From NCBI GenBank assembly GCA_016869735.1, contig VGDL01000022.1, positions 1 to 55,232 on the forward strand: 55,232 nucleotides of DNA, written 5' to 3'. Under the pieces are notes generated by a model. The model was not told where the DNA came from. It saw only the letters and a program-made list of their open reading frames with translations, and made no database searches. Positions within the stretch are counted from its first letter, which is position 1; each line of letters begins with the position of its first letter. Shown one piece after another: positions 7,923-17,705 of the stretch. The translations under genes were made by a program, and so were the position numbers. Source of the DNA: Alphaproteobacteria bacterium. Lineage in GTDB: Bacteria > Pseudomonadota > Alphaproteobacteria > Acetobacterales > Acetobacteraceae.

Positions 7923-9529
7923 TGGCGCTGCTTTCGGTGCGCGATCTTTCGGTGGCGTTCCGCAGGCGGGAAGTCGTGCGCGGCGTTTCCTTTGATGTAG
8001 AGCCCGGCGAAACCCTTGCGCTGGTGGGCGAAAGTGGCAGCGGCAAATCTGTCACCGCGCTTTCCTGCCTACGGCTGCTGTCCAGCGCCGGCAGCAACCC
8101 GGCCGGGTCCATCACGCTTGATGGCGTTTCCGTGCTGGATGCGGATGACGGGCAACTCCGCGGCTTGCGCGGCGGCGTCGCCGGCATGGTGTTTCAGGAA
8201 CCCATGACCTCGCTCAATCCCCTGCACACGATTGAGCGCCAGATTGCCGAGGCGATCACTCTCCATCGCGCGATGTCAAGCGAGGCGTTACGCGCGCGGG
8301 TGATTGAATTGCTGCGACTGGCGGGCTTTCCGCAGGCCGAGGAACGGCTCGGCGCCTATCCGCATCAGCTCTCAGGCGGGCAGCGCCAGCGCGTGATGAT
8401 CGCCGCCGCACTCGCCAATGATCCGAAGCTGCTGATCGCCGATGAACCGACCACGGCTTTGGATGTGACCATCCAGGCGCAGATTCTGGAATTGCTCGCC
8501 TCGCTCAAGCAACGTCTCGGCATGGCGATGCTGCTCATCACGCATGATCTTGCCATTGTGCGCCGCCATGCGGATCTTGTGGTGGTGATGAAGGATGGCG
8601 TTGCGGTGGAACAGGGCAAGGTGGCCGAGGTTTTCGCCGCGCCTCAGCATGAATACACGCGCATGCTGCTGGCGACCGAACCGCGTGGCGCACCAGCGCC
8701 GATCCCCGCTGATGCTGCAACCATACTTGAAGCACGTGATATTCGTGTGCATTTCCCGATCCGTCGCGGGTTGCTGCGCCGTGTGGCGGCGGAAGTGAAG
8801 GCTGTGAACGGGGTTTCCCTGACCCTGCGGGAGGGTGAAACGCTTGGCTTGGTGGGCGAAAGCGGCTCGGGCAAAACGACGCTGGGGCTGGCCTTGATTC
8901 GCATGGCCGATAGCCAGGGCAGCATTGCTTTCGTCGGGCAGGATATTCAGGCGCTGTCCCCCCGCGCGCTGCGCCCTTGGCGGCGGCGCATGCAGATTGT
9001 CTTCCAAGACCCCTTCGGCGCGCTGTCACCGCGCTTGAGTGTCGCGGAGATCATTGGTGAGGGCTTGGAAGTGCATGACGCCAGCCTGCCCCGCGCAGAA
9101 CGCCTTGCGCGCGTGGCGGAGGCTTTGCGCGAAGTGGGGCTGGACCCCGCCATGGCCGAACGCTACCCGCATGAATTCTCCGGCGGCCAGCGCCAACGCA
9201 TCGCCATTGCCCGCGCCATGGTGCTGAAGCCAAGCCTGGTGGTGCTGGATGAACCGACCAGCGCATTGGATGTCAGCGTACAGGCGCAAGTGGTGGAATT
9301 GCTCCGCGATTTGCAGGCGCGTCATGGGTTGGCCTATCTATTCATTTCTCATGATCTCCGCGTTGTGCGCGCCATGGCGCATCGCATTGCCGTGCTGAAG
9401 GATGGGCTTGTGGTGGAAGAAGGAGAGGCCGAGGCGCTGGTGCGCACACCAAAGCAAGCCTATACGCGGCAATTGATGGCTGCGGCCTTCGAACTTTCCA
9501 GCAATGAAAAGGCAGCGACCCTACAGTGA
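7922..9529 (+). CDS. yejF: peptide ABC importer ATPase YejF (two fused ATP-binding modules)
   Basis: Cytoplasmic motor of the Yej importer, 535 residues with two complete ABC modules in one chain. Module 1 has Walker A GESGSGKS (36-43), Q loop [10 protein letters not shown], signature LSGGQRQR and Walker [13 protein letters not shown]. Module 2 has Walker [10 protein letters not shown] (about 314), [19 protein letters not shown] and [12 protein letters not shown]. The C-terminal tail after each module, with HEYTRMLL and KQAYTRQLM, is the oligopeptide-transporter type. The start is taken at ATG 7922, inside the yejE stop (TGATG). The family forms one double ATPase per YejB/YejE pair. Confidence 0.95.
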   Translation: MALLSVRDLSVAFRRREVVRGVSFDVEPGETLALVGESGSGKSVTALSCLRLLSSAGSNPAGSITLDGVSVLDADDGQLRGLRGGVAGMVFQEPMTSLNPLHTIERQIAEAITLHRAMSSEALRARVIELLRLAGFPQAEERLGAYPHQLSGGQRQRVMIAAALANDPKLLIADEPTTALDVTIQAQILELLASLKQRLGMAMLLITHDLAIVRRHADLVVVMKDGVAVEQGKVAEVFAAPQHEYTRMLLATEPRGAPAPIPADAATILEARDIRVHFPIRRGLLRRVAAEVKAVNGVSLTLREGETLGLVGESGSGKTTLGLALIRMADSQGSIAFVGQDIQALSPRALRPWRRRMQIVFQDPFGALSPRLSVAEIIGEGLEVHDASLPRAERLARVAEALREVGLDPAMAERYPHEFSGGQRQRIAIARAMVLKPSLVVLDEPTSALDVSVQAQVVELLRDLQARHGLAYLFISHDLRVVRAMAHRIAVLKDGLVVEEGEAEALVRTPKQAYTRQLMAAAFELSSNEKAATLQ

Positions 9530-9996
9530 GTGAATTGGAACGCCTGAAAGAGATGTTGGATGCCGAGCAAGTCAAGCTTGGCGTCAGCCTGCGCCGTATG
9601 AATTCGCCCGGGTCGCCAGTCTATCGCACCTGGGAGAATGTCTGGCCAACCGCCACCATCCTGACCACGAGTTTTCTCGCGCTGAAATGGGGTGGCGCGC
9701 CTTTCGAAGCGCTTGGCGCGCAGCAAGGCGGCACCTGGGCCGGCATGATTGTGCTTGGCCTTGGCTGCTGGTGGTGGCTCAAGAAGATCATGCCGAAAAT
9801 CAAGGATGGCGTGTTTGAACGCACCGCCGCATTGGCGCTTTCATCACCGCAGCAATTTGATTTCCTCTGGTCCAAAAGCATCCTGAGCCTTTACGCCAAG
9901 CTGCCCGATGGCACGGAATGGGCAGCCGCCAGGCGGGATGATTGGCGCGCCTTTGTGCGCCGGCTGGATGAGTCACTTTCGAAGGAAAACGCGTAA
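9526..9996 (+). CDS. unknown two-span membrane protein coupled to yejF
   Basis: I do not recognise this 156-residue protein. It begins at GTG 9526, overlapping the yejF stop by four bases, and its own stop overlaps the ATG of the next gene (TAATG), so it is made from the yej transcript. Visible parts: an N-terminal amphipathic helix (1-25, [17 protein letters not shown]), two hydrophobic spans at about 40-56 and 69-85 (the second with a WWW run), and a C-terminal soluble stretch rich in Trp and charged residues. The tight coupling suggests a role linked to the transporter or to the following dehydrogenase, but this is inference from position only. Confidence 0.7.
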   Translation: MSELERLKEMLDAEQVKLGVSLRRMNSPGSPVYRTWENVWPTATILTTSFLALKWGGAPFEALGAQQGGTWAGMIVLGLGCWWWLKKIMPKIKDGVFERTAALALSSPQQFDFLWSKSILSLYAKLPDGTEWAAARRDDWRAFVRRLDESLSKENA

Positions 9997-10928
9997 TGGC
10001 CATTCTGCTTTCCACCAAGGCGCATACCATGCAGGATTGGAAGGCGGCGCTATTGGCCGTTGATCCCAGCCTGGAAATTCGCATGTTCCCTGATGCGGGC
10101 GACCCAACTGAGATTGAAGCCGCGGTGGTTTGGACAGCGCACGATATGATGGAACTCCGCCGCTATCCGAATTTGAAGCTGATTGTTTCCATGGGCGCGG
10201 GTGTTGATCATTTGCTGCGCCCGCCGGGGCCGCCGCCGGGCATTCCAGTCGCGCGATTGAAGGATGTGCTGCTGACCAGCGCCATGGCGGAATGGGTGCT
10301 GCTGAATGTGCTGCGCTTTCACCGGCAAGACCCCGAATACCGCGTCCTGCAACAACGCAAGGAATGGCTGGAACTTTCGGCACCCAGCACGGCAGAACGA
10401 CGCATCGGCATTCTGGGCATTGGCGAATTGGGCAGTGCTTCGGCGCGTGTGCTGACTTCGCTCGGTTTTCCGGTCATGGGTTGGTCGCGCAGCGCAAAGG
10501 CACTACCGGGTGTGCAGACCTTCCATGGTGCAGATGGGCTGATGGCCATGGCGGCGCAAAGCGATATCCTGATCTGCCTGCTGCCTCTCACGCCGCAAAC
10601 GCGTGGCGTTTTGAATGCCAAGTTGTTGTCGGCTTTGCCGCGCGGCGCTTATGTGATCAATGGCGCGCGGGGCGGGCATATGGTGGCTGCGGATATGTTG
10701 GCCGCGCTCGATTCTGGCCATATCGCCGGCGCTGCCTTGGATGTTTTCGAACCGGAACCCCTGCCGCTGGAAAGCCCCTTCTGGTCCCACCCCAAGGTAT
10801 TCCTGACACCGCACGCCGCCAGCATCACCATCCCTTCCAGCGTCGCGCCGCAAGTGGTGGAGAATATCCACAACATGCGCGCCGGCCGGCCACTGATCAA
10901 TCTCGTGGATTTCAGCCTGGGATATTGA
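9996..10928 (+). CDS. D-2-hydroxyacid dehydrogenase (glyoxylate/hydroxypyruvate reductase A-like)
   Basis: NAD(P)H-dependent reductase of 2-oxoacids, 310 residues. The substrate domain (1-about 100, with SMGAGVDHLL) wraps a Rossmann domain whose nucleotide motif is GILGIGELGSASARVL (about 132-147). The catalytic triad of the family can be placed at Arg in NGARGGHMV, Glu in DVFEPEPLP and His in LTPHAASI. The SMGAGVDH and LTPHAAS forms resemble the GhrA branch, which reduces glyoxylate and hydroxypyruvate. It is the last gene of the yej-linked run, its ATG overlapping the previous stop. The following SDR gene is convergent, six bases away. Confidence 0.85.
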   Translation: MAILLSTKAHTMQDWKAALLAVDPSLEIRMFPDAGDPTEIEAAVVWTAHDMMELRRYPNLKLIVSMGAGVDHLLRPPGPPPGIPVARLKDVLLTSAMAEWVLLNVLRFHRQDPEYRVLQQRKEWLELSAPSTAERRIGILGIGELGSASARVLTSLGFPVMGWSRSAKALPGVQTFHGADGLMAMAAQSDILICLLPLTPQTRGVLNAKLLSALPRGAYVINGARGGHMVAADMLAALDSGHIAGAALDVFEPEPLPLESPFWSHPKVFLTPHAASITIPSSVAPQVVENIHNMRAGRPLINLVDFSLGY

Positions 10929-10934
10929 AAGCTT

Positions 10935-11666
10935 TCAAAGCGTAGCACCACCATCAATGGCGAGTTCCGATCCGGTCATATAGCCGCTGTCATCGGACAG
11001 CAGGAACAAAACCAACCGCGCCACTTCATCTGCCGTGCCCTGCCGCCCCATGGGCACGGATTTCAACCGCGCGGCATTTTCCTCTGACGAGCGGATATCC
11101 AACATCGGTGTTGCGATCGGGCCGGGATGAACCGAATTCACGCGAATGCCGCGCGGTGCGAGTTCAAGTGCCGCGGATTTTGTCATGCCGCGCAGCGCCC
11201 ATTTCGTCGCACCATAAGCAAAAGCGCGCGCGGATCCGCGTAGCCCGGCGGTGGAAGAGATATTCACAATCGAACCACCCCCTGCCCTTTCCATGGCCGG
11301 CACTACCGCCTTCATGCCAAGAAAACACCCAAGCTGATTGATGCGCGTATGGCGTTCAAAGAGCGCCGCAACGGTTTCCATCATCAGCTTCGGCACATAG
11401 ATGCCGGCATTATTCACAAGCCCAGTGAGCGGGCCGAGTGCTTCGGCGGCCGCAACCGCTTGCGCCCAATCCGCCTCCTCGGTCACATCAAGCTTGAGGA
11501 ATTGCGCAGCGGGGCCCAATTCGCGCGCCAGGGCTTCGCCTTCGGCTTCCAGCACATCGCCCAGAACAACCTGGGCGCCATCCGCGACCAATAGCCGCGC
11601 TTCCGCGGCACCTTGGCCGCGTGCGCCGCCGGAAATGAGGATAACCTTATCCTTGAAACGCGCCAT
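10935..11666 (-). CDS. short-chain dehydrogenase/reductase
   Basis: Classical SDR of 243 residues. The cofactor motif is ISGGARGQGAAEARLL (TGxxxGxG-like, residues about 11-26), followed by DV at 37-38, NNAG at 85-88, the catalytic Ser in NISSTAG (S138), Tyr151 and Lys155 in AYGATKWAL, and PGPIATPM after the active site. An acidic residue at the end of beta-2 (GDV) suggests NAD rather than NADP. The C-terminal DDSGYMTGSELAIDGGATL is typical of the 3-alpha/20-beta-hydroxysteroid and glucose dehydrogenase-like group, which gives no firm substrate. It is convergent with the hydroxyacid dehydrogenase and is separated from the chemoreceptor upstream by a hairpin. Confidence 0.85.
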   Translation of the reverse strand: MARFKDKVILISGGARGQGAAEARLLVADGAQVVLGDVLEAEGEALARELGPAAQFLKLDVTEEADWAQAVAAAEALGPLTGLVNNAGIYVPKLMMETVAALFERHTRINQLGCFLGMKAVVPAMERAGGGSIVNISSTAGLRGSARAFAYGATKWALRGMTKSAALELAPRGIRVNSVHPGPIATPMLDIRSSEENAARLKSVPMGRQGTADEVARLVLFLLSDDSGYMTGSELAIDGGATL

Positions 11667-11712
11667 GATCCACCGCTTTGCCCATTCTCGGCATCATGGC
11701 ATCCGCTCAGCG

Positions 11713-11743
11713 CCCTGGAAAGCTGAGATATGGCTTTCCAGGG
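11713..11743. terminator. 11 bp perfect hairpin between chemoreceptor and SDR
   Basis: CCCTGGAAAGC (11713-11723) and GCTTTCCAGGG (11733-11743) form a perfect stem with a 9 base loop, 16 bases after the chemoreceptor stop. No T-run follows on the minus strand, so this may be a terminator lacking a U tract or a processing hairpin. The stem is read directly; the function is inferred from position. Confidence 0.5.
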
Positions 11744-11758
11744 TAATGCTGAACAGCT

Positions 11759-13819
11759 TCAGGCTGCGCGAATTTCACGAAGGAAACCATCCACCTGATT
11801 CTTCAACACCGCGCCGTCCTTGCTGAGTGTCCCTGCCGCTGAAAGCAGGGAGGTGGCGGCGCTACCCGTAACATTCGCGGCCTGGCTCACTTGGGTGATA
11901 TTGCCCGCGACTTCTGTGGTACCCACCGCGGCCTGCTGAACATTACGCGCAATTTCCTGGGTTGCGGCACCCTGTTCCTCAACCGCCGAGGCAATAGCCG
12001 TTGAGCTTTGGCTGAGATGATCAATGGTCTCCGCAATATGCGTGATCACTCGCGCGGAACGTTCGGTCGCTTCCTGCATGGCCTTGATCTGGGAGGCGAT
12101 TTCGTCGGTGGCCTTGGTAGTCTGGGAGGCCAAGGCCTTCACCTCGGAAGCGACAACAGCGAAGCCCTTACCTGCCTCACCAGCACGCGCGGCTTCGATC
12201 GTGGCATTGAGTGCCAGCAGATTGGTCTGCCCTGCGATATCATTGATGATCCGCACCACATCGCCAATCCGCTGCGCCGCTTCAGTCAGGCCCTGCACTT
12301 CCTGGGTGCTGCTACGTGCCTGGCCAACCGCTTCATTGGTCATACGGCTGGATTCAGCAACTTGCTGAGCGATTTCACGGATGGAAGCGGATAGTTCCTC
12401 AGTCGCGGAAGCGACCGTCTGCACACTCTGCGTCACCTGTTCCGAAGCGGCGGCAACAGCAGTGGATTGGCCAGAGGTTTCTTCGGCTGTGCGGGCCATG
12501 TCGGCCGCCGTTTCTTGCAACCTGGAAGATGCCTGGGTCACATTGCCCACTACCTCTCCAATGCTTTGTGCGAACTTATCCGCCAGCGCATGCATCGCAA
12601 GGCGGCGTTCTTCGGCAGCGCGCTGCTTCTGGCCCTCCTGCGCCCTGCGGAGCTCCTCGGTTTCCATCATGCCGTTACGGAAAACCTCCAAAGCTTCGGC
12701 CATGGTGCCGATTTCATCGCGCTTGTCGCGACCTGGGATGGTGATTGATAGATCACCGCGCGAAAGGGCGCGCATGGCTTCTGTCATGCCTGTGATCGGG
12801 CGCGTGATACCACGCGCCAGAATGAAGCCCACGGTGACCGCGGCGATCAGCATGGCAAGGGCGAAAACAGAGCTATAGGTCAGGACTTTCCATGCCTCTG
12901 CCGCATTAGCCTGATTGAGCGCCGCCAGATCACGCTGCAAAACATCCTCAACCTTTTTCATCAAATCAATGCGGTCCGTGGTAATCCTGAACCAGTCGCG
13001 CGCATTCACCCCGGCCAGCGCCTTTTCAGGGCCCGCTTCCACCGCAATACGACGCAGGCGCTCCGCTTCGGTAACAATAGGACCACTCAAGGTCTGTTGT
13101 GCCGTATTGCGCTGTGCTTCCGTGGCATAGGATTGGAAGGAAGAAAGAAAGGCCGTCTGTTCCGCGAGAATCGTCAGCAGGATACGGTATTGCGGCGGCG
13201 TGAACTGGCCCGACGCAAAGCCGGCTGAACCGGTTGCTCTTTCCTGCCCGGCACGTTCCTTGGCGGCCAGGAAGTTGAAATAGGCGAGCAGATTGGCCGT
13301 GACCGCCGGTGAATCCGAAACCTTCGCCGATTCCTGCGGTACAGCGAGCAAATTCGTGATGAGCGCGGTATAGAAGCGGAAAGATTCAGGCCCAACAATC
13401 TTGAGACCGCTGATATCCCCACGTTTAGCTTCAAGCTCGCTCAGGCCGGAAAGGCCTTTTTCCACGCTTTGGCGGAGTTCTGCGCTGAACTCGGAAAGAG
13501 CCAAGCTGCGCAGGGCTTCGCGGACAATGGCGGTCTGGCCATCTGTATCGCGGCGCTGGGCTTCAAGTTCTGCGCCCATCTGCTGACCACGGCTGCCAAT
13601 GAATAGCGCGGACATGCCGCGCTCCTTCTGCAACTCATGCACCAGATCACTGATGCGGGAGCTGAAATGGCTCAGCGATTGAAGCTGATTGGCCTGCCTT
13701 ACGGTTTGCGATTGCTGAGAGATGACAAGACCACTCATCACCAACACCGCCAGGATCGGAAGCGCGATGGCAAGCGCAAGACGAGTAGCAATATTGAGGG
13801 AGGATTTCTGCCTAGGCAT
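11759..13819 (-). CDS. methyl-accepting chemotaxis protein with a NIT (nitrate/nitrite sensor-type) domain
   Basis: Inner-membrane chemoreceptor, 686 residues. TM1 (about 10-32) is followed by a periplasmic helical domain (about 40-310) with [17 protein letters not shown], the recognisable opening of the NIT domain found in nitrate- and nitrite-responsive receptors. TM2 lies at about 317-339, then HAMP ([19 protein letters not shown]), then a coiled signalling domain whose tip region reads [20 protein letters not shown], the CheA/CheW contact. There is no C-terminal CheR-tether pentapeptide. No che or flagellar genes are near, so it is an orphan receptor. The ligand is inferred from the NIT domain only; other small anions are possible. 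Confidence 0.9.
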   Translation of the reverse strand: MPRQKSSLNIATRLALAIALPILAVLVMSGLVISQQSQTVRQANQLQSLSHFSSRISDLVHELQKERGMSALFIGSRGQQMGAELEAQRRDTDGQTAIVREALRSLALSEFSAELRQSVEKGLSGLSELEAKRGDISGLKIVGPESFRFYTALITNLLAVPQESAKVSDSPAVTANLLAYFNFLAAKERAGQERATGSAGFASGQFTPPQYRILLTILAEQTAFLSSFQSYATEAQRNTAQQTLSGPIVTEAERLRRIAVEAGPEKALAGVNARDWFRITTDRIDLMKKVEDVLQRDLAALNQANAAEAWKVLTYSSVFALAMLIAAVTVGFILARGITRPITGMTEAMRALSRGDLSITIPGRDKRDEIGTMAEALEVFRNGMMETEELRRAQEGQKQRAAEERRLAMHALADKFAQSIGEVVGNVTQASSRLQETAADMARTAEETSGQSTAVAAASEQVTQSVQTVASATEELSASIREIAQQVAESSRMTNEAVGQARSSTQEVQGLTEAAQRIGDVVRIINDIAGQTNLLALNATIEAARAGEAGKGFAVVASEVKALASQTTKATDEIASQIKAMQEATERSARVITHIAETIDHLSQSSTAIASAVEEQGAATQEIARNVQQAAVGTTEVAGNITQVSQAANVTGSAATSLLSAAGTLSKDGAVLKNQVDGFLREIRAA

Positions 13820-14168
13820 AGTGTAACCTTTCGCGAGGAAACAAAACTGAGTTCCCTGCCAAAAATAAAATCATGAACACGGGGTTAGGTCCGCGTAAGA
13901 AAAATTCTGCCTAAACAGGCGGCATAGATTATTGATTTCTGAATCAGTAGTCACGGTAAGGGCAAAGCCAGCCCCCATCAACGCTTGGCGTCGCGTGCCA
14001 AGATTGGGTTTGGATTTGCCAATGGCGGCTACAGCCGTTCATAGTTTATCAAGTGTTGAGAGCTAGGGCAGGCGCTGGCGTCATTTGACATTTTCGCCCT
14101 CCGCTTTCGCAGTCTGGCGGTTCATAAGCAATCGGATTGGATTGAATGGGATGTTAGAGTCAATCACT
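13820..14168. other. divergent intergenic region with small inverted repeats
   Basis: These 349 bases separate the chemoreceptor (minus) from the monooxygenase (plus) and must hold both promoters. It is more AT-rich near the chemoreceptor start. I see an inverted repeat CTTGGC (13984-13989)/GCCAAG (13997-14002) with a 7 base spacer, a small one around TGATT-tctg-AATCA near 13935-13948, and a TTGACA at 14085-14090 without a convincing -10 partner. No RNA gene, riboswitch or extra coding frame was recognised. Confidence 0.4.
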
Positions 14169-15785
14169 ATGAAGCAAGTTGCATCCAGCACCACGGATGC
14201 GGATGCCATCATTATCGGTGCCGGCATATCCGGCATGTATCAGCTGATCCGGCTCCGCGAACTCGGCATGAAGCTGCGCGTCTTTGAAGCTGGTTCGGAT
14301 GTAGGCGGGACCTGGTATTGGAATCGCTATCCTGGCGCACGGTTTGACTCCGAAAGCTGGTCCTATGGCTATTCCTTTTCGGCAGAATTGCTCCAGGAAT
14401 GGGAATGGCCCGAGCATTTCTCAGCGCAGCCCGATACGCTCCGGTATCTGAATTACGTCGCTGACAAGTTCGATCTCCGCAAACACATCACCTTCAACAG
14501 CCGCGTCAAGGCAGCCCATTTCGATGATGCGCGGAATATCTGGACCGTGACGCTGGAAAATGGTCAGACCTGCCGCGCGCCCTTGCTGATCACTGGGCTT
14601 GGTCCGCTTTCGGCGCCAACCTTGCCCAATATTCCGGGGCGGGATTCCTTTCAGGGCCAAGCCTTCCATACCGCCCGCTGGCCGCATGATCCGGTGGATT
14701 TCACGGGCAAGCGCGTTGGCATCATCGGCACGGGTGCGACCGCCATTCAGATCATCCAAACCATTGCCATGGATGTCGGCCATCTGACGGTCTTTCAACG
14801 CACGCCGAATTGGGCAGCGCCCCTGCATAACCGCAAGATCACCCCGGAAGAACAGGTAAAGATCAAAGCAAGCTATCCTGAAATTTTTGCGCGATGCCGC
14901 GAAACCGCAACCTGCTTCGTTCATCAGACAGACCCGCGCAAGGCGTTGGAAGTCTCTGCCGAGGAACGCGAAGCTTTTTGGGAAAAACTTTATGCCGAAC
15001 CAGGCTTTGGCATTTGGGTTGGCAATTTCGCCGATGTGCTGACCGACAAGAAGGCCAATGCACTGGCGAGTGATTTCATGGCACGCAAGATCCGCCAAAG
15101 GGTGCGGGATCAGACGGTTGCCGAAAAGCTCATCCCGAAAAATCACGGCTTTGGCACCAGGCGCCTACCTTTGGAAAGCGGCTATTATGAAGTCTATAAT
15201 CAGCCCAATGTGCGGCTTATGGATATCAATGAAACGCCAATCGAATGCGTCACGCCGCAAGGCATCAAGACAAGCGCCGAAGATTTTGCCTTCGATATCC
15301 TTATTTTCTCAACCGGCTTTGACGGCGTGACTGGTCCTTATGATCGCATGGACATTCGCGGCCCTGGCGGGCGCAGCCTGAAGCAGGAATGGATTGCCAC
15401 GCCAAAAACCTTTCTTGGTGTGATGGCTGAAGGCTTTCCGAATATGCTGATGGTGCTTGGGCCCCATACGGCGCGTGGCAATATCCCCCGCAATATCGAA
15501 GAAATCGTGGATTGGGTGACCGGCCTTGTCAGCCATATGCGCGACCACGGATTGAAGCGCGTGGAACCTAAGCCCGAAGCGGTGCATTGGTGGGCCGATA
15601 AGGTGGAAGAAGCCGTTGCCGGGTTGCTGTTTGCCGAGGTCAATTCATGGCAGACCGGCGTCAATCGCAATGTCGAAGGGCGCGATATCCGTCGCACGCT
15701 TGGCTATTATGGCGGCGCCGTGGAATATCGCCGTATCGCTGATGCGGTCGCTGCCGGCGGTTACCAGGAATTCGATTTCACCTGA
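14169..15785 (+). CDS. Baeyer-Villiger-type flavin monooxygenase
   Basis: FAD- and NADPH-dependent monooxygenase, 538 residues, inserting oxygen next to a ketone carbonyl. The FAD Rossmann motif is GAGISG (17-22), followed by GGTWYWNRYPGARFD as in cyclohexanone monooxygenase. The Baeyer-Villiger fingerprint F-x-G-x-x-x-H-x-x-x-W-P is exact (FQGQAFHTARWP, F161-P172). The NADPH Rossmann motif IGTGATAIQ follows near 182-190. The ATG at 14169 fits the family N-terminus (a short lead before the FAD motif); ATG 14151 is possible. It is monocistronic and divergent from the chemoreceptor. The substrate (cyclic, aromatic or steroid ketone) cannot be read from the sequence. Confidence 0.9.
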   Translation: MKQVASSTTDADAIIIGAGISGMYQLIRLRELGMKLRVFEAGSDVGGTWYWNRYPGARFDSESWSYGYSFSAELLQEWEWPEHFSAQPDTLRYLNYVADKFDLRKHITFNSRVKAAHFDDARNIWTVTLENGQTCRAPLLITGLGPLSAPTLPNIPGRDSFQGQAFHTARWPHDPVDFTGKRVGIIGTGATAIQIIQTIAMDVGHLTVFQRTPNWAAPLHNRKITPEEQVKIKASYPEIFARCRETATCFVHQTDPRKALEVSAEEREAFWEKLYAEPGFGIWVGNFADVLTDKKANALASDFMARKIRQRVRDQTVAEKLIPKNHGFGTRRLPLESGYYEVYNQPNVRLMDINETPIECVTPQGIKTSAEDFAFDILIFSTGFDGVTGPYDRMDIRGPGGRSLKQEWIATPKTFLGVMAEGFPNMLMVLGPHTARGNIPRNIEEIVDWVTGLVSHMRDHGLKRVEPKPEAVHWWADKVEEAVAGLLFAEVNSWQTGVNRNVEGRDIRRTLGYYGGAVEYRRIADAVAAGGYQEFDFT

Positions 15786-15887
15786 ACCAGCGCCGCAGCC
15801 ATGCACGTCGGCCATCACTTGGCACCTTTTGGCTTAAAAAGTCTGAGGCCCCTTGCCCCAAGGCGCGCCGCGCGCCACAAACAGCTT

Positions 15888-16802
15888 ATGTCGCTTGAAG
15901 CCGATCTCCTCGCTGACCGCCGTCGCCTTTCCAGGCGCATCACTTTTTGGCGTGTGCTGGCCGTGATTGGCGTCATCGCCGCGCTCGGCGCGCTTTTTGG
16001 CAGGGATGGTTTGGGCGGGATTGCGCCCAATGATCATGTGCTGCGGCTCCGTATCGAAGGGGTCATCACCGAAGATCGCCGCCTGCTTGAAGTGATCGAA
16101 GAAGCAAGCCGCGATGCCTCCGCCCGCGCCATGCTGCTGGTGATAAACAGTCCCGGCGGCAGCATGGCGGGTGGTGAGGCTTTGCATGGTGCGCTCAAGC
16201 GCTTTGCCGAAAAAAAGCCCATTGTGGCGCTGATGGGCGGCACGGCCGCGTCAGCCGGCTACATGATCGCCATGCCGGCCCAGCATGTGGTGGCGCGGGA
16301 GGCAACGGTCACGGGCTCCATCGGCGTGCTGCTGCAAAGTTTTGATGTTTCGGAATTGCTGGCCCGGCTTGGTGTCCGCCCGGACATATTGGCGACCGGC
16401 CCCTTCAAGGCGCAGCCCAACCCGTTCCAGCCGCTCACGGATCAAGGCCGGGCAGAAATGATGCGCGTGCTGGAAGATTTGCACAGCCAATTCATTGGCA
16501 TTGTGGCTGCAGGCCGGCGCATGGATGAAGCCCGTGTGCGGCCGCTGGCGGATGGCCGGGTCTTCACAGGGCGGCAGGCGCTGCCCCTTGGCCTGATAGA
16601 CGCGATTGGCGGAGAAGCCGAGGCCCGCGCCTGGCTTGCTGCCCAGAAGGGGGTGGCCGAAGACCTGCCGGTGCGGGACCTTGAACCACGCGACCGGGTG
16701 GAGAAATTGCTCAACCGCTTTGTCGGTAACCTTGCCAAAACGCTGATCTCAGAATGGCTTGGCGTTGACGCACCACGCGCGGTCTGGCAGTTTTCCAGAT
16801 AG
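15888..16802 (+). CDS. sppA: signal peptide peptidase SppA-like S49 protease
   Basis: Membrane-bound serine protease that degrades leftover signal peptides and membrane fragments, 304 residues. One N-terminal anchor (about 19-37) is followed by a single S49 domain. The catalytic dyad is visible: Ser122 in GTAASAGYM and Lys174 in TGPFKAQPN. The oxyanion region reads NSPGGSMAGGEAL. The length fits the short, single-domain SppA/36K type that assembles as an octameric ring, not the double-domain E. coli form. The start is set at ATG 15888 because the upstream in-frame extension has no family likeness. ihfB follows 126 bases downstream, a neighbourhood common in alphaproteobacteria. Confidence 0.9.
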   Translation: MSLEADLLADRRRLSRRITFWRVLAVIGVIAALGALFGRDGLGGIAPNDHVLRLRIEGVITEDRRLLEVIEEASRDASARAMLLVINSPGGSMAGGEALHGALKRFAEKKPIVALMGGTAASAGYMIAMPAQHVVAREATVTGSIGVLLQSFDVSELLARLGVRPDILATGPFKAQPNPFQPLTDQGRAEMMRVLEDLHSQFIGIVAAGRRMDEARVRPLADGRVFTGRQALPLGLIDAIGGEAEARAWLAAQKGVAEDLPVRDLEPRDRVEKLLNRFVGNLAKTLISEWLGVDAPRAVWQFSR

Positions 16803-16928
16803 GTCAAGTCCCGTAAGGCCCAGGCTTGGGCATGCGGCATTGCGGGCTTTGTATCTACCAGGAGAGGCTGAAAGGTGCCCCAAAAACTAAGGGGCCCGGA
16901 AAAGAAGCGCTGAGGGAGAAAACCCAGC

Positions 16929-17249
16929 ATGACAAGATCGGAACTGATCGCGCAGCTCGCGGCAAGTAATCCGCATTTGCGACAAGGCGATGTGGAAGCG
17001 ATTGTGGCGACGATTTTTGGTGAAATCACCGCAGCGCTGGCGCGGGGTGATCGCGTGGAATTGCGGGGCTTTGGCGCCTTTTCGACAAAATCGCGCGAAG
17101 GCCGCACCGGGCGCAATCCGCGCACCGGGGAAGCGGTGCCGGTGGAAGCGAAATCCGTGCCCTATTTCAAGCCCGGCAAGGAATTGCGCGAACGCATCAA
17201 TGCGAAAAAACCGCCAGCGCCCGCCAAGCGCGCCGCACGCCGAGCGTAA
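16929..17249 (+). CDS. ihfB: integration host factor beta subunit
   Basis: Small DNA-bending nucleoid protein that pairs with IHF alpha, 106 residues. It starts [17 protein letters not shown], has the beta-arm segment [21 protein letters not shown] with the DNA-intercalating proline in RNPRTG, and the end helix [12 protein letters not shown]. The NPHL near the N-terminus and VEAIVATIF favour the beta rather than the alpha subunit. The C-terminal tail is Lys/Ala/Pro-rich and longer than in E. coli, as is common in alphaproteobacteria. GGGAG (16913-16917) about 11 bases before the ATG serves as the ribosome site. Confidence 0.95.
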   Translation: MTRSELIAQLAASNPHLRQGDVEAIVATIFGEITAALARGDRVELRGFGAFSTKSREGRTGRNPRTGEAVPVEAKSVPYFKPGKELRERINAKKPPAPAKRAARRA

Positions 17250-17399
17250 CGCGCAAAAGCGGCCTGCTTTTTTCTGATTTCTGACAGCAGCGTTTTCCAG
17301 GATGTGATCTTCGCGCCCGGCAAGATCAGCGCGATTATGCCTTGACGCGAAGCCACCACCGGGGATTGTGTGACGAGATTAACCCCCGAAGGCCCCGCA

Positions 17400-17705
17400 A
17401 TGCGCTGGTTCATCTTCCTGCCCCTCGCTATTCTGGTGGTGTTCTTCATGCTCTCGAACCCGCAGAGCATCGAATTGCGCCTTTGGCCCTTTGATGTTGC
17501 CTGGACCGCCTCGGCCTCCATTGCCGTGCTTTCCATTGCTGCTGTCGCTTTTCTGGTGGGCGCCTTCGTCGCCTGGGCCGCTGCCATGCCCGCGCGCCGG
17601 CGCGGCCGTGTTGCGGAACGCCGCGTGATTGAGCTTGAAGCCCAGGTAAAGGCGCTCAACGCCGCCAGGCAATCCTCTGACGAAAAGGCCTTGACCAACG
17701 CATGA
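17400..17705 (+). CDS. lapA: LapA-domain (DUF1049) membrane protein
   Basis: Small inner-membrane protein, 101 residues, with two spans (about 1-21 and 36-60) separated by [12 protein letters not shown], the signature of the LapA/YciS family, and a C-terminal charged helix with a short coiled-coil look ([17 protein letters not shown]). In E. coli LapA works with LapB in regulating lipopolysaccharide synthesis. No lapB/TPR partner lies next to it here. ATG 17400 has GAAGG at a good distance; a GTG at 17370 would add ten residues. It ends inside pyrF (ATGA overlap). Confidence 0.8.
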   Translation: MRWFIFLPLAILVVFFMLSNPQSIELRLWPFDVAWTASASIAVLSIAAVAFLVGAFVAWAAAMPARRRGRVAERRVIELEAQVKALNAARQSSDEKALTNA

